The position numbers and the translations under genes were made by a program. Of a stretch of 64,000 bases of DNA, positions 46,542 through 53,765 are shown piece by piece. The notes beneath the pieces are model-generated. The model was given only the letters and a program-made list of their open reading frames with translations. It did no database searches and was not told the origin of the DNA. Origin of the DNA: Flagellimonas olearia (GTDB taxonomy: Bacteria > Bacteroidota > Bacteroidia > Flavobacteriales > Flavobacteriaceae). Location: contig NZ_WELG01000002.1 of the NCBI RefSeq assembly GCF_009184425.1, forward strand, positions 1,706,741 to 1,770,740, given 5' to 3'. Every line of letters starts with the position of its first letter. Positions within the stretch are counted from its first letter, which is position 1.

Positions 46542-47312
46542 ATGCGAAAAGCCATACTTCTTTTTTTACTTATACCCCTATGCTCCTTTGGTAATTTTTG
46601 GGGCAAGACAGGCCACCGGGTTACGGGACATATTGCACAAAATCATTTGACAGGAAAGGCCAAGAGGGCCTTGAACGACCTTTTGGATGGACATAGTTTG
46701 GCCTTTGTTTCCAACTATGCCGATGAAATCAAGGCGGATCGTTCCTATTCCAAATTTTCGGCATGGCACTATGTAAACTATCCCTTGGGTATGAAATATG
46801 TGGATTCAGAAAAAAGCAAGTACGGGGATATTGTCACCGCTATTGAAGAATGCACCAAGGTGGTCAAGAACAAGAATAATAGCAGGGCCGACCGGGTTTT
46901 TCATTTAAAAATGCTCGTTCACCTTATTGGAGATCTACATCAACCCATGCATGCCAGTAGGGCAGAGGACAAGGGAGGCAACGATATCCAAGTGCAGTGG
47001 TTTGGCCAAGGAAGCAACCTACATAGGGTATGGGACAAGGATTTGATCGTATCCTACGGAATGACCTATACCGAAATGGCCACCGAGCTGGACCGAGGGG
47101 TTTCCCGTAAAGAGCGCAAAAGGATTCAAGAGGGAACCATTTACGATTGGGTGGATGAGTCCCATGAAATATGTGCCACGCTTTACGAATCTGCCGAGGT
47201 TGGCGAAAAACTCGGCTATCGGTATACCTATGACCACAACGATATCTTGTTTGAACAACTGCAAAAAGGAGGGCTAAGATTGGCCAAGGTTTTGAACGAC
47301 CTCTTCAGCTAA
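46542..47312 (+). CDS. Secreted S1/P1-type nuclease
   Basis: 256 residues. A signal peptide ends just before FWGKTGHRVTGHIAQNHL, so that Trp is near the mature N-terminus, where it contributes to the trinuclear zinc site in this family. Zinc ligands continue in WHYVNYP, HLIGDLHQPMHASRAEDKGG and HRVWDKDLI. S1/P1 nucleases degrade single-stranded nucleic acids and 3'-nucleotides, here in the periplasm or outside the cell, for nucleotide or phosphate scavenging. It is convergent with the AraC-type gene, 10 bp apart. Confidence 0.94.
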   Translation: MRKAILLFLLIPLCSFGNFWGKTGHRVTGHIAQNHLTGKAKRALNDLLDGHSLAFVSNYADEIKADRSYSKFSAWHYVNYPLGMKYVDSEKSKYGDIVTAIEECTKVVKNKNNSRADRVFHLKMLVHLIGDLHQPMHASRAEDKGGNDIQVQWFGQGSNLHRVWDKDLIVSYGMTYTEMATELDRGVSRKERKRIQEGTIYDWVDESHEICATLYESAEVGEKLGYRYTYDHNDILFEQLQKGGLRLAKVLNDLFS

Positions 47313-47322
47313 GCAAGATTAT

Positions 47323-48213
47323 TTATTGCAAAACGGTTTTGAGCTGGTTTCGATACTCGGATGGATTTTGTCCGGTAAAGGCCTTGAACGACTTATTGAA
47401 ATGCGAAAAGTTGTTGAAGCCACTGTCATAACACACCTGCGTAATGCTGATGGGCTGTTCGGCCAATAGTTTGGAGGCATGCACCAAACGGTATTCGTTC
47501 ACGAACTGGGTAAAGGTCTTGTTGGTGATTTTTTTAAAATATCGGCAAAAAGAAGGGACCGTCATACTTACCAAGTCTGCAATTTCACCTAGGCTGATAT
47601 CCTCTTTAAAATTGGTCTTTACGTGATTGAAGACAATATTGATGCGGTCGTTGTCCTTGACCTCCGTTTCCATGGAAAAGCCTTCCCCGTTGAGTACCTT
47701 GATTTCGTCCGAGGTGGCCAATACATTCAAAATGTTTAAAATGGAAAGCAAGCGTTGAAAATCGGTCTGGTATTCCAGAATTTCCATTTTCTCACCCACT
47801 TTGATCTTGGTCTTTCCCGAAAAGGCAATACCGCCCTTGGCCACTTCGAACAGTTTTTGGATGTTCTTCATTTCCGGGATGCTGAAAAAGTCGCTTCCCA
47901 AAAAATCGGCCTTCATCTGTATCAGCGTCTCACTTTTATTGCCGGTCAGCTTATCGGTAAAACCACAATGGGGCAAATTAGATCCAATTAGGATAAGATC
48001 CCCATTTCTAAAATAGGAAACATGGCTGCCTATTTGCCTTTTCCCAGAACCTCCGTTAATATAGACCAGCTCCAGTTCGGGGTGGTAATGCCAGCCAATG
48101 TTCTTATTCTCATGCCGCTCACTGAATTTCTGATACAGGAATGAGTGTCCGAAACTGGGTGCAATTGCCTCAAAAGCAGGTTTTTGAATCATTTTGGCCG
48201 TATTCTTTTTCAC
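47323..48213 (-). CDS. AraC-family transcriptional regulator with cupin domain
   Basis: 296 residues; an ATG seven codons later (48190-48192) is also possible. The N-terminal cupin ligand domain has HENKNIGWHYHPELELVYIN and LIGSNLPHCG. The C-terminal double helix-turn-helix has ISLGEIADLVSMTVPSFCRY and the AraC signature ending ISITQVCYDSGFNNFSHFNK, then FKAFTGQNPSEYR. Cupin/AraC regulators commonly respond to sugars; the ligand is unknown. It is divergent from the small secreted protein at 48402; the palindrome at 48270 lies between them. Confidence 0.93.
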   Translation of the reverse strand: MKKNTAKMIQKPAFEAIAPSFGHSFLYQKFSERHENKNIGWHYHPELELVYINGGSGKRQIGSHVSYFRNGDLILIGSNLPHCGFTDKLTGNKSETLIQMKADFLGSDFFSIPEMKNIQKLFEVAKGGIAFSGKTKIKVGEKMEILEYQTDFQRLLSILNILNVLATSDEIKVLNGEGFSMETEVKDNDRINIVFNHVKTNFKEDISLGEIADLVSMTVPSFCRYFKKITNKTFTQFVNEYRLVHASKLLAEQPISITQVCYDSGFNNFSHFNKSFKAFTGQNPSEYRNQLKTVLQ

Positions 48214-48269
48214 AATGTAAAATTATAGTGGTCCATAAAACGGTGTCTCCACAAAATTAACCAAAATGT

Positions 48270-48284
48270 ATGGTATTTTACCAT
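48270..48284. promoter_or_regulatory. Inverted repeat between the AraC gene and the gene at 48402
   Basis: ATGGTA-TTT-TACCAT, a 15-bp inverted repeat in the divergent promoter region. It is a candidate regulator site, possibly for the adjacent AraC protein, although AraC sites are often direct repeats. Confidence 0.4.
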
Positions 48285-48367
48285 TAACCTAATTTTAAGT
48301 ATAATCATAGGGTAAAATTGTACATATACTGGAAAAGATGGTAGTGTTTTTGAGGGATATCCTGTGA

Positions 48368-48375
48368 TAGCTTTG
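48368..48375 (+). promoter_or_regulatory. -7 promoter element of the gene at 48402
   Basis: TAGCTTTG fits TAnnTTTG, 26 bp before the start. TTTG at 48349-48352 is 15 bp upstream, slightly short spacing. Confidence 0.5.
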
Positions 48376-48401
48376 TAGTGTAATCCAAAAAACAAAATGT
48401 T

Positions 48402-48782
48402 ATGAAAACAGTAGAAAGATATATCGTAGCGGTGATGTTCCTTTTTGCAACTACCATTGGACTTGCCAATGCATCCAATATTTCTTTGGATAAGAAAGGA
48501 AATGCCAAAAGTGAGGTGGAATTGAAGTTGGTGAATGTGAAGGTAGAGCCCGTTTTTGTGAAAAAGGGAGGGAAATTGATGATGAACCTTTTGAACCTAT
48601 CACAGGAAAAAGTTACGGTTAAAGTATATGACAGTCAGAAAAGGTTGGTTTATAATGAAACCATAGATGGAAAAGTGGTTGTTGAAAAAGCATTCAACTT
48701 TGAAAAAGCCTTTGAAGATAAATACACCGTGGTTGTGGTCGATAAGTTGGGAACTTACACAGAGACCATGGTTGTAAAATAG
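48402..48782 (+). CDS. Small secreted protein, beta-rich, unknown function
   Basis: 126 residues. A signal peptide (FATTIGLANAS end) is followed by a single beta-rich domain with the pattern VKVYDSQKRLVYNETIDGKVVVEKAFNF and YTVVVVDKLGTYTETMVV. It resembles the Ig-like DUF3244/T9SS C-terminal-like sandwich common in Bacteroidota secreted proteins, but I cannot assign it firmly. It has its own promoter and terminator and is divergent from an AraC-type regulator, which may control it. Confidence 0.75.
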   Translation: MKTVERYIVAVMFLFATTIGLANASNISLDKKGNAKSEVELKLVNVKVEPVFVKKGGKLMMNLLNLSQEKVTVKVYDSQKRLVYNETIDGKVVVEKAFNFEKAFEDKYTVVVVDKLGTYTETMVVK

Positions 48783-48809
48783 TTTGTTTAGTTAATTTTT
48801 ATGTGCATG

Positions 48810-48833
48810 GGGGCCGTTTGGCCCCTTTTTTTT
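48810..48833 (+). terminator. Intrinsic terminator after the gene at 48402
   Basis: GGGGCC (48810-48815), loop GTTT, GGCCCC (48820-48825), then eight Ts. Confidence 0.92.
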
Positions 48834-49464
48834 ATAGAAATTTTTTAAGTCGTTCCCTTTTGTGCAAGGGGAGGGAATCATTGGAGATGGCCAATTTTAG
48901 AATAGATTGGTCTTTTTCTTTGTCGTACAAAAGTCTATAGAATTGCTGGGTGGTCAATGGGTTGCTAGACTCCTCCACTAAATCCATGGTGTCACCGGAA
49001 CTTACTTTTCCCACTTCCAAAATCCGAACATAGGTCCCTGGCCATCCATGGTCTATAAATTGTTTCAGGATTTGTTGGGAGCCAAACTTCAAACCGAGCT
49101 TAAAACAAGGTTCCCTGGGCTGGGTTATTTGGACCAGCGCAGTCCCCAATCTGTAAATGTTGCCTACCCTAATTTGGGATTCATCCAGTCCTTTAATGGT
49201 CAGGTTTTCACCGAACATGCCCCAATTCCAATCCAAATGAGGGTATTTTTCCTTCCAATACGGATATTGTTCGGCCGAAAACAAATAACAGGCCTTGTAG
49301 AAACCCCCATGCACCTTGGGGTCTCCAATGGTATCCCCCGATACATTTTCGGTTTCCAAAAGTAAGGGAGTGTCCACAGGGGATTTATAGATACCCGTGG
49401 TGATCAGCTTGCCGTTCCAAGAAATTTCAGTGGGTTTTCCTAAGTTGGTAGAGATGATTTGCAT
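48832..49464 (-). CDS. MOSC-domain protein (YiiM-like)
   Basis: 210 residues. A MOSC beta-barrel with GDTIGDPKVHGGFYKACYLF, W-G-M-F-G-E-N-L-T-I-K-G-L and the conserved Cys in REPCFKLGLKFG, followed by a C-terminal helical part (TTQQFYRLLYDKEKDQ). YiiM-type MOSC proteins use molybdenum cofactor to reduce N-hydroxylated compounds; the substrate and electron donor here are unknown. It is convergent with the small secreted-protein gene and downstream of the DUF6249 gene. Confidence 0.92.
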   Translation of the reverse strand: MQIISTNLGKPTEISWNGKLITTGIYKSPVDTPLLLETENVSGDTIGDPKVHGGFYKACYLFSAEQYPYWKEKYPHLDWNWGMFGENLTIKGLDESQIRVGNIYRLGTALVQITQPREPCFKLGLKFGSQQILKQFIDHGWPGTYVRILEVGKVSSGDTMDLVEESSNPLTTQQFYRLLYDKEKDQSILKLAISNDSLPLHKRERLKKFL

Positions 49465-49474
49465 GCCTACAAGG

Positions 49475-49507
49475 TAAAAAAAACCACCGCAATCTGCGAT
49501 GGTTTTT
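49475..49507 (-). terminator. Terminator after the DUF6249 gene (minus strand)
   Basis: AAACCACCGCA pairs with TGCGATGGTTT (one mismatch) around ATC. On the minus strand the hairpin is followed by a T-run (A-run at 49475-49483). Confidence 0.8.
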
Positions 49508-49532
49508 CATCGTGTTTTAGCTTGGATCTATA

Positions 49533-49880
49533 CTATTTTTCCAACCGCTTGGCGACAGCAAATCCTGCCAACAACCCAACTCCTGCCATAAAGAAAATGG
49601 TTCCGGGATAGGCTACATCCTCATTTACTCCCAAGTTGTACACCAGAAAGGCGGCCATGAAAATGGCTATGCCAATACCTATAAAAAGTAGGGCCACATT
49701 GATTAGGATGATTTTCCAAAAAGGAACTTTGCCCTCCCGTTTTCCCTGAAAAAAGATGCTGGCATCGGCTCCCTTTTCTATCAAAGCCATTCGCTCTTTG
49801 TTCCGGGTTGAATAATACAGATAGGCAATCGCGAAGACTGCTCCAAAAATTACGGGTAAGATGATTACTTCAGATCCCAT
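49533..49880 (-). CDS. Small membrane protein, DUF6249-like
   Basis: 115 residues with three hydrophobic helices: IILPVIFGAVFAIAYLYYS, then after a cytosolic RNKERMALIEKGADASIF stretch IILINVALLFIGIGIAIFMA and IFFMAGVGLLAGFAVA. The segment ERMALIEKGAD is the family hallmark. Function unknown; such genes often sit beside ECF sigma factors in Bacteroidota, and here it is divergent from one (50015). Confidence 0.85.
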   Translation of the reverse strand: MGSEVIILPVIFGAVFAIAYLYYSTRNKERMALIEKGADASIFFQGKREGKVPFWKIILINVALLFIGIGIAIFMAAFLVYNLGVNEDVAYPGTIFFMAGVGLLAGFAVAKRLEK

Positions 49881-50014
49881 GATTGTTCGTTTTTAATGAT
49901 TATACTTTTTTGGTTTTTAGCTTATGACGGGATTTATATGACGTAGGTTACAGGGTTCCATAAAAAAAGTGGAAATGATGTAACCAAAACCATGGGTTGA
50001 ACGTCCAATCTTCA

Positions 50015-50590
50015 ATGTTGACCGCCAAAGAAAGAAAATTGATCCGAAGCATCCGCAAGGGGAATACCCGTGCATTTTCTGAATTGGTCAATAGATATAA
50101 GGATTTGGTCTATACCTTGGCGCTTCGTATGTTGGGCAACAGGGAAGAGGCCGAAGAGGTGTCACAGGATACCTTTATTAAGGTATTCCATTCGTTGGAG
50201 CGGTTTAAAGGTGATTCCAAGATATCGACATGGATCTATAGAATTGCCTACAATGCCTGTTTGGACCGGATACGGTTGCGGAAGAGCAGGACGTTTTTGG
50301 ATGTTGGCGAAATGGAAGATTTTGTCTTTACGGAAATGGATACGGCCTTGGACAAAATGGTCAGGGAAGAACGGGGAAGGCTTGTGGGGCAATGTCTGGC
50401 AAAGTTGCCCAGCGAGGACGCAGGGCTTTTGACCTTGTTTTATTTTGAGGAGAAAAGTCTTTTGGAAATTGAGAATATATTGAATGTTCCGGTAAATTCG
50501 TTAAAGGTGCGATTGTTCCGGGCAAGGAAGAAGTTGGCAGCGGTATTGGAAGCCCACCTAAAACAAGAAATACTTCAAAACAATGGATGA
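50015..50590 (+). CDS. ECF-type RNA polymerase sigma factor
   Basis: 191 residues from the ATG at 50015 (MLTAKERKLIRSIRKGNTRAF); a TTG at 49997 would only add a short tail. Region 2 contains YKDLVYTLALRMLGNREEAE, VSQDTFIKVFHSLERFKGDS and WIYRIAYNACLDRIR. Region 4 contains LLTLFYFEEKSLLEIENILN and VKVRLFRARKKL-like promoter-binding residues (here VNSLKVRLFRARKKL). It recruits polymerase to stress or surface-signal promoters. It overlaps the next gene by 8 bp, so both are translationally coupled. Confidence 0.95.
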   Translation: MLTAKERKLIRSIRKGNTRAFSELVNRYKDLVYTLALRMLGNREEAEEVSQDTFIKVFHSLERFKGDSKISTWIYRIAYNACLDRIRLRKSRTFLDVGEMEDFVFTEMDTALDKMVREERGRLVGQCLAKLPSEDAGLLTLFYFEEKSLLEIENILNVPVNSLKVRLFRARKKLAAVLEAHLKQEILQNNG

Positions 50591-50999
50591 GCAACAAAAA
50601 AAGGAACTGGAAACATTTGTAGACAAGGTCATGGGGGAAACTTCCTTGGAGTCGCCCTCACCGGATTTTACCGAAAAGCTCATGGCAAAGATTGAGGCGC
50701 AATCCCAACAGCAGGTGTTTGTAGCCCAACCCCTTTTGCCCAGAAAACTCCTCACAGTTCTGTTTTTGGGTTTTGTGGCTGGGTTTGTTTATCTGCTCAT
50801 GACCTATGGTCTTGATCCCAATCAAGGGTGGTTCAAAAACATACATTGGAATTTGGATTTCTCCAATACATGGCGTTGGATGGAGGGATATACCGCTTCC
50901 AAAGTGACCCTATATGCCGTCTTGCTCTTCGGAGTGTTGTTTTTTGTCCAGATACCTTGGCTAAAACGCTATTTGGACCAACACGGGACCTTAAGCTGA
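50583..50999 (+). CDS. Probable membrane anti-sigma factor
   Basis: 138 residues. A cytoplasmic N-terminal part (MDEQQKKELETFVDKVMGET, FTEKLMAKIEAQ) precedes two transmembrane helices (LLTVLFLGFVAGFVYLLMTY and VTLYAVLLFGVLFFVQIPWL). There is no zinc-binding H-x3-C-x2-C motif, so it is not a ZAS anti-sigma factor of the usual type. The 8-bp overlap with the ECF sigma gene makes a regulator-of-sigma role likely; this is inference from position and membrane topology. Confidence 0.7.
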   Translation: MDEQQKKELETFVDKVMGETSLESPSPDFTEKLMAKIEAQSQQQVFVAQPLLPRKLLTVLFLGFVAGFVYLLMTYGLDPNQGWFKNIHWNLDFSNTWRWMEGYTASKVTLYAVLLFGVLFFVQIPWLKRYLDQHGTLS

Positions 51000-51350
51000 T
51001 ATATAAACATAGGCCCAGTACATCAATACAAATTGTAGTGGAATCCTGAGAACTAAAATCCATTTGGGAATTCCCGCAGCCTCCTTTTTTCCGGAAAGCA
51101 TGTAAAAGTGTACCGTTAGAAATACGATCAGCATGGCAATGATTCCGAAGGCACTCAGGTTTCTGGTCACCTGAAAACATAGGCCCAGGCCCAAAATCAT
51201 CTCGGCCACACCACTCAAGAACACCAAAAATTTGGGATAGGGAAGATAGCGGGGCATAATGCGCAAATATATCTTGGGAAATATAAAATGGGCCAACCCT
51301 GCAACCAAGTACAGTACGGCCATTGCATAAAGGTGCCAAGGGGTTTCCAT
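50991..51350 (-). CDS. DoxX-family membrane protein
   Basis: 119 residues with four transmembrane helices: LYAMAVLYLVAGLAHFIF, LVFLSGVAEMILGLGLCF, FGIIAMLIVFLTVHFYML and IPLQFVLMYWAYVYIS. The pattern GVAEMILGLGL fits DoxX-like proteins. Family members are quinone-linked or redox-associated membrane proteins of uncertain role. Its 3' end overlaps the last 9 bp of the convergent anti-sigma gene. Confidence 0.88.
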   Translation of the reverse strand: METPWHLYAMAVLYLVAGLAHFIFPKIYLRIMPRYLPYPKFLVFLSGVAEMILGLGLCFQVTRNLSAFGIIAMLIVFLTVHFYMLSGKKEAAGIPKWILVLRIPLQFVLMYWAYVYISA

Positions 51351-51388
51351 GTCCTAAAAATAAGAAAACGGATACCAAAAAGGGAAAT

Positions 51389-51463
51389 TGTCAGTTCGAG
51401 CGCAGTCGAGAACTCTTTTTTAGGATGTAGAGGAATTACATCTCGACTGCGCTCGATGTGACA
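51389..51463. repeat. REP-like inverted repeat element
   Basis: A left arm (51389-51413, core TCGAGCGCAGTCGAGA) and a right arm (51439-51463, core TCTCGACTGCGCTCGA) are 25 bp each and complementary except at the ATG-side bases. Each arm is also palindromic on its own, and the spacer contains ATGTA/TACAT. This is the layout of dispersed REP/BIME-like sequences often seen between Flavobacteriaceae genes. It lies behind htpG and in front of DoxX. Confidence 0.75.
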
Positions 51464-51483
51464 GTAGTGTTGTAGGTAGGTGT

Positions 51484-53373
51484 TTATTTAATCATCTCAT
51501 AGCTACGGCTAATGAACTTGGTGAGCTCTTCGCCTTTTAGCAATCCTTTGCTCAACCGGGCCAAATCCAACGATTGGTTGATCAAACGTTCCCTCTTTTT
51601 ATCGGTTTTGGTATTCAATATCTCGCTTACCAACTCATGGTTGGTGTTCACGATGAGGTTGTACATATCGGGCATGTTCCCCATGCCAAAAATTCCACCA
51701 CCTCCGGTTCGCTGCATTTCCTTCATACGGCGCATAAATTCCGGTTCAGTGATGATGAAGGGGGAAGCATTGCTGTCCATGGCCTCCAATTGAATGGTAT
51801 ACCCTTTATCGGCACTGATGACTTTCTCCAGATTTTCCTTTAATCGCTCTTTTTCTTCATCGGATAATTTGGAAATGGCCGAATCCTCTTTTTTGACCAG
51901 GTTGTCAATATGGTCAGAATCCACACGGACAAAGGATAGATTTTCTTTGGAGCTCTCCAGTTTCTGCATCAAATGCGAAACAATAGGGGAGTCCATCAAC
52001 AAAATGTCGTAGCCTTTTGCCTTGGCGGCTTCAATGTAGCTGTGCTGTGCTTCCATATCCGAAGCATAGAGTACCACCAATTTGCCGTCCTTATCGGTCT
52101 GGTTGTCCTTGATCTTGGCTTCCAATTCCTCAAAAGTGTAAAACTTGCCATCCACCGTAGGGTATAGGGCAAACTTATCGGCTTTTTCAAAGAATTTGTC
52201 TTCGGAAAGCATCCCATATTCAATGACGATTTTGATGTCGTTCCATTTTTGTTCAAAATCCTCCCGGTTGTTCTTGAACAGGGAACTCAACTTATCGGCG
52301 ACCTTTCTGGTGATGTAGGAAGAGATTTTCTTTACGGCACCATCGGCCTGCAGATAAGATCGTGATACGTTCAAGGGAATGTCAGGGGAATCAATGACCC
52401 CGCGTAACATGGTCAGGAATTCAGGAACGATACCTTCCACATTATCCGTAACGAACACTTGGTTCTGGTACAATTGTATCCGGTCTTTCTGGATGTTGAG
52501 GTCATTCGTCAACTTGGGAAAATACAGGATCCCGGTCAGGTTAAAGGGGTAGTCCACATTCAGGTGGATGTGAAACAAAGGCTCTTCAAACTGCATGGGA
52601 TAGAGTTCCCTATAAAAATTCTTGTAATCCTCGTCCTTAAGGTCGGTAGGTTGCTTGGTCCACGCCGGAGTGGGATTGTTGATGATATCATCCACCTCTT
52701 TTGTTGGAGCCGGCTCGTCCTCTTTGGCACCTTCGGGTTTGGGAAGTGTTTCCGTACGGGTTCCAAATTTAATCGGAATGGGCATGAACTTGTTGTACTT
52801 GGTCAGCAGTTCACGGATTTTGGCATCTTCCAAAAATTCGGTTGAATCCTCCGCAATATGAAGGATGATTTCCGTGCCCCTGTCTTTTTTCTTCGCCTCT
52901 TTTAGGGTGAATTCGGGGGAACCATCGCAGACCCAATGTACTGCCGGTTCGTCCTTAAAGCTCTTGGTGATGATCTCTACCTTTTCCGCAACCATAAAGG
53001 CCGAATAGAAACCAAGACCAAAGTGACCTATGATTCCCGTATCCTTGCCGGCATCTTTATATTTGTCCAAAAATTCCTCCGCACCGGAAAAAGCCACTTC
53101 GTTGATGTACTTTTTCACTTCATCCTCGGTCATCCCGACCCCTTGGTCCAAAATGTGGATGCGTTTGTTGTCCTTGTCCACCTTGACCTCGATAATGGGA
53201 TTTCCATATTCCACCTTGGCCTCGCCAATGGAAGTTAAGTGCTTTAGCTTTAGGGTTGCATCCGTTGCATTTGAAATAAGCTCCCTCAAAAAGATTTCAT
53301 GATCACTGTACAGAAACTTCTTGATCAAGGGAAAGATGTTCTCTACTGAAACATTGATTTTACCTGTTGCCAT
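51484..53373 (-). CDS. htpG: Molecular chaperone HtpG (Hsp90)
   Basis: 629 residues. The N-terminal GHKL ATPase domain has FLRELISNATDATLKLKHL, HILDQGVGMTEDEV and GHFGLGFYSAFMVAEKVE. The middle domain has IHLNVDYPFNLTGILYFPK and the catalytic-loop region LPLNVSRSYLQ-like (here DIPLNVSRSYLQAD); a C-terminal dimerisation domain follows. An acidic EPAPTKEVDD loop is inserted at about residue 219. It is an ATP-dependent folding chaperone in the cytoplasm. A promoter (-33 TTTG and -7 TATTTTTT, minus strand) lies just upstream. Confidence 0.98.
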   Translation of the reverse strand: MATGKINVSVENIFPLIKKFLYSDHEIFLRELISNATDATLKLKHLTSIGEAKVEYGNPIIEVKVDKDNKRIHILDQGVGMTEDEVKKYINEVAFSGAEEFLDKYKDAGKDTGIIGHFGLGFYSAFMVAEKVEIITKSFKDEPAVHWVCDGSPEFTLKEAKKKDRGTEIILHIAEDSTEFLEDAKIRELLTKYNKFMPIPIKFGTRTETLPKPEGAKEDEPAPTKEVDDIINNPTPAWTKQPTDLKDEDYKNFYRELYPMQFEEPLFHIHLNVDYPFNLTGILYFPKLTNDLNIQKDRIQLYQNQVFVTDNVEGIVPEFLTMLRGVIDSPDIPLNVSRSYLQADGAVKKISSYITRKVADKLSSLFKNNREDFEQKWNDIKIVIEYGMLSEDKFFEKADKFALYPTVDGKFYTFEELEAKIKDNQTDKDGKLVVLYASDMEAQHSYIEAAKAKGYDILLMDSPIVSHLMQKLESSKENLSFVRVDSDHIDNLVKKEDSAISKLSDEEKERLKENLEKVISADKGYTIQLEAMDSNASPFIITEPEFMRRMKEMQRTGGGGIFGMGNMPDMYNLIVNTNHELVSEILNTKTDKKRERLINQSLDLARLSKGLLKGEELTKFISRSYEMIK

Positions 53374-53407
53374 TGTTTTTACATTTTCTTTACGCCATCA
53401 GGACAAA

Positions 53408-53437
53408 AAAAATACCATACTGATAAAGGTGACAAAC
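53408..53437 (-). promoter_or_regulatory. htpG promoter
   Basis: On the minus strand TTTG (53434-53437) and TATTTTTT (53408-53415) are 18 bp apart; the -7 box differs from consensus only in its last base. Confidence 0.55.
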
Positions 53438-53479
53438 TGACATTGATGGTTGACATGGGAGCGAGATAAAAATTTAACA

Positions 53480-53638
53480 TAATTTTGTTTATCTTTTTTA
53501 ATGATAAGTTAAACAAAATATGTATCTTTAAATTGTTATAGAAAAAATTGCTATGAAATAGGATTATCTATAACGCACTTTTATTTATTGGTTAGGTTGT
53601 TGGAAATGCACTTTCGCTAGGGAGTGCATTTCTTTTTT
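53480..53638 (+). ncRNA. Candidate small RNA or leader ending in an intrinsic terminator
   Basis: TAATTTTG at 53480-53487 could start a transcript near 53493. GAAATGCACT (53603-53612) and AGTGCATTTC (53623-53632) form a 10-bp stem with a 10-nt loop followed by six Ts. No reading frame of note lies between. A clear -33 box at usual spacing is missing (TTG is 26 bp up), so start and identity are uncertain. Confidence 0.4.
53603..53638 (+). terminator. Terminator-like hairpin with no gene upstream
   Basis: A 10-bp perfect stem and T-run on the plus strand, in a divergent gene gap. Confidence 0.8.
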
Positions 53639-53676
53639 CCATGGGCAGTTCCCTAAGGCTTGAAAGTTTTATTTTG

Positions 53677-53708
53677 TTGATAAATGTGCAGTTCTAAGGA
53701 TATATTTT
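53677..53708 (+). promoter_or_regulatory. Promoter-like pair before the FabH-like gene
   Basis: TTG at 53677-53679 and TATATTTT at 53701-53708 (last base off consensus), spaced 21 bp, lie about 58 bp before the start codon. Confidence 0.45.
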
Positions 53709-53765
53709 TTACTTTTCGGTTAAATAGCCCCTAATTTTTGATAATTTATTTATAAAGATAGGATA

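Larger units (their letters stand above)
53374..53765. other. 392-bp divergent htpG-fabH intergenic region
   Basis: No protein gene. It holds the htpG promoter (53408-53437, minus), a -7-like TAATTTTG (53480-53487, plus), a terminator-like hairpin (53603-53638, plus) and a promoter-like pair before the FabH-like gene (53677-53708). The plus-strand order promoter-then-terminator, with no gene between, suggests a short non-coding transcript. Confidence 0.6.
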
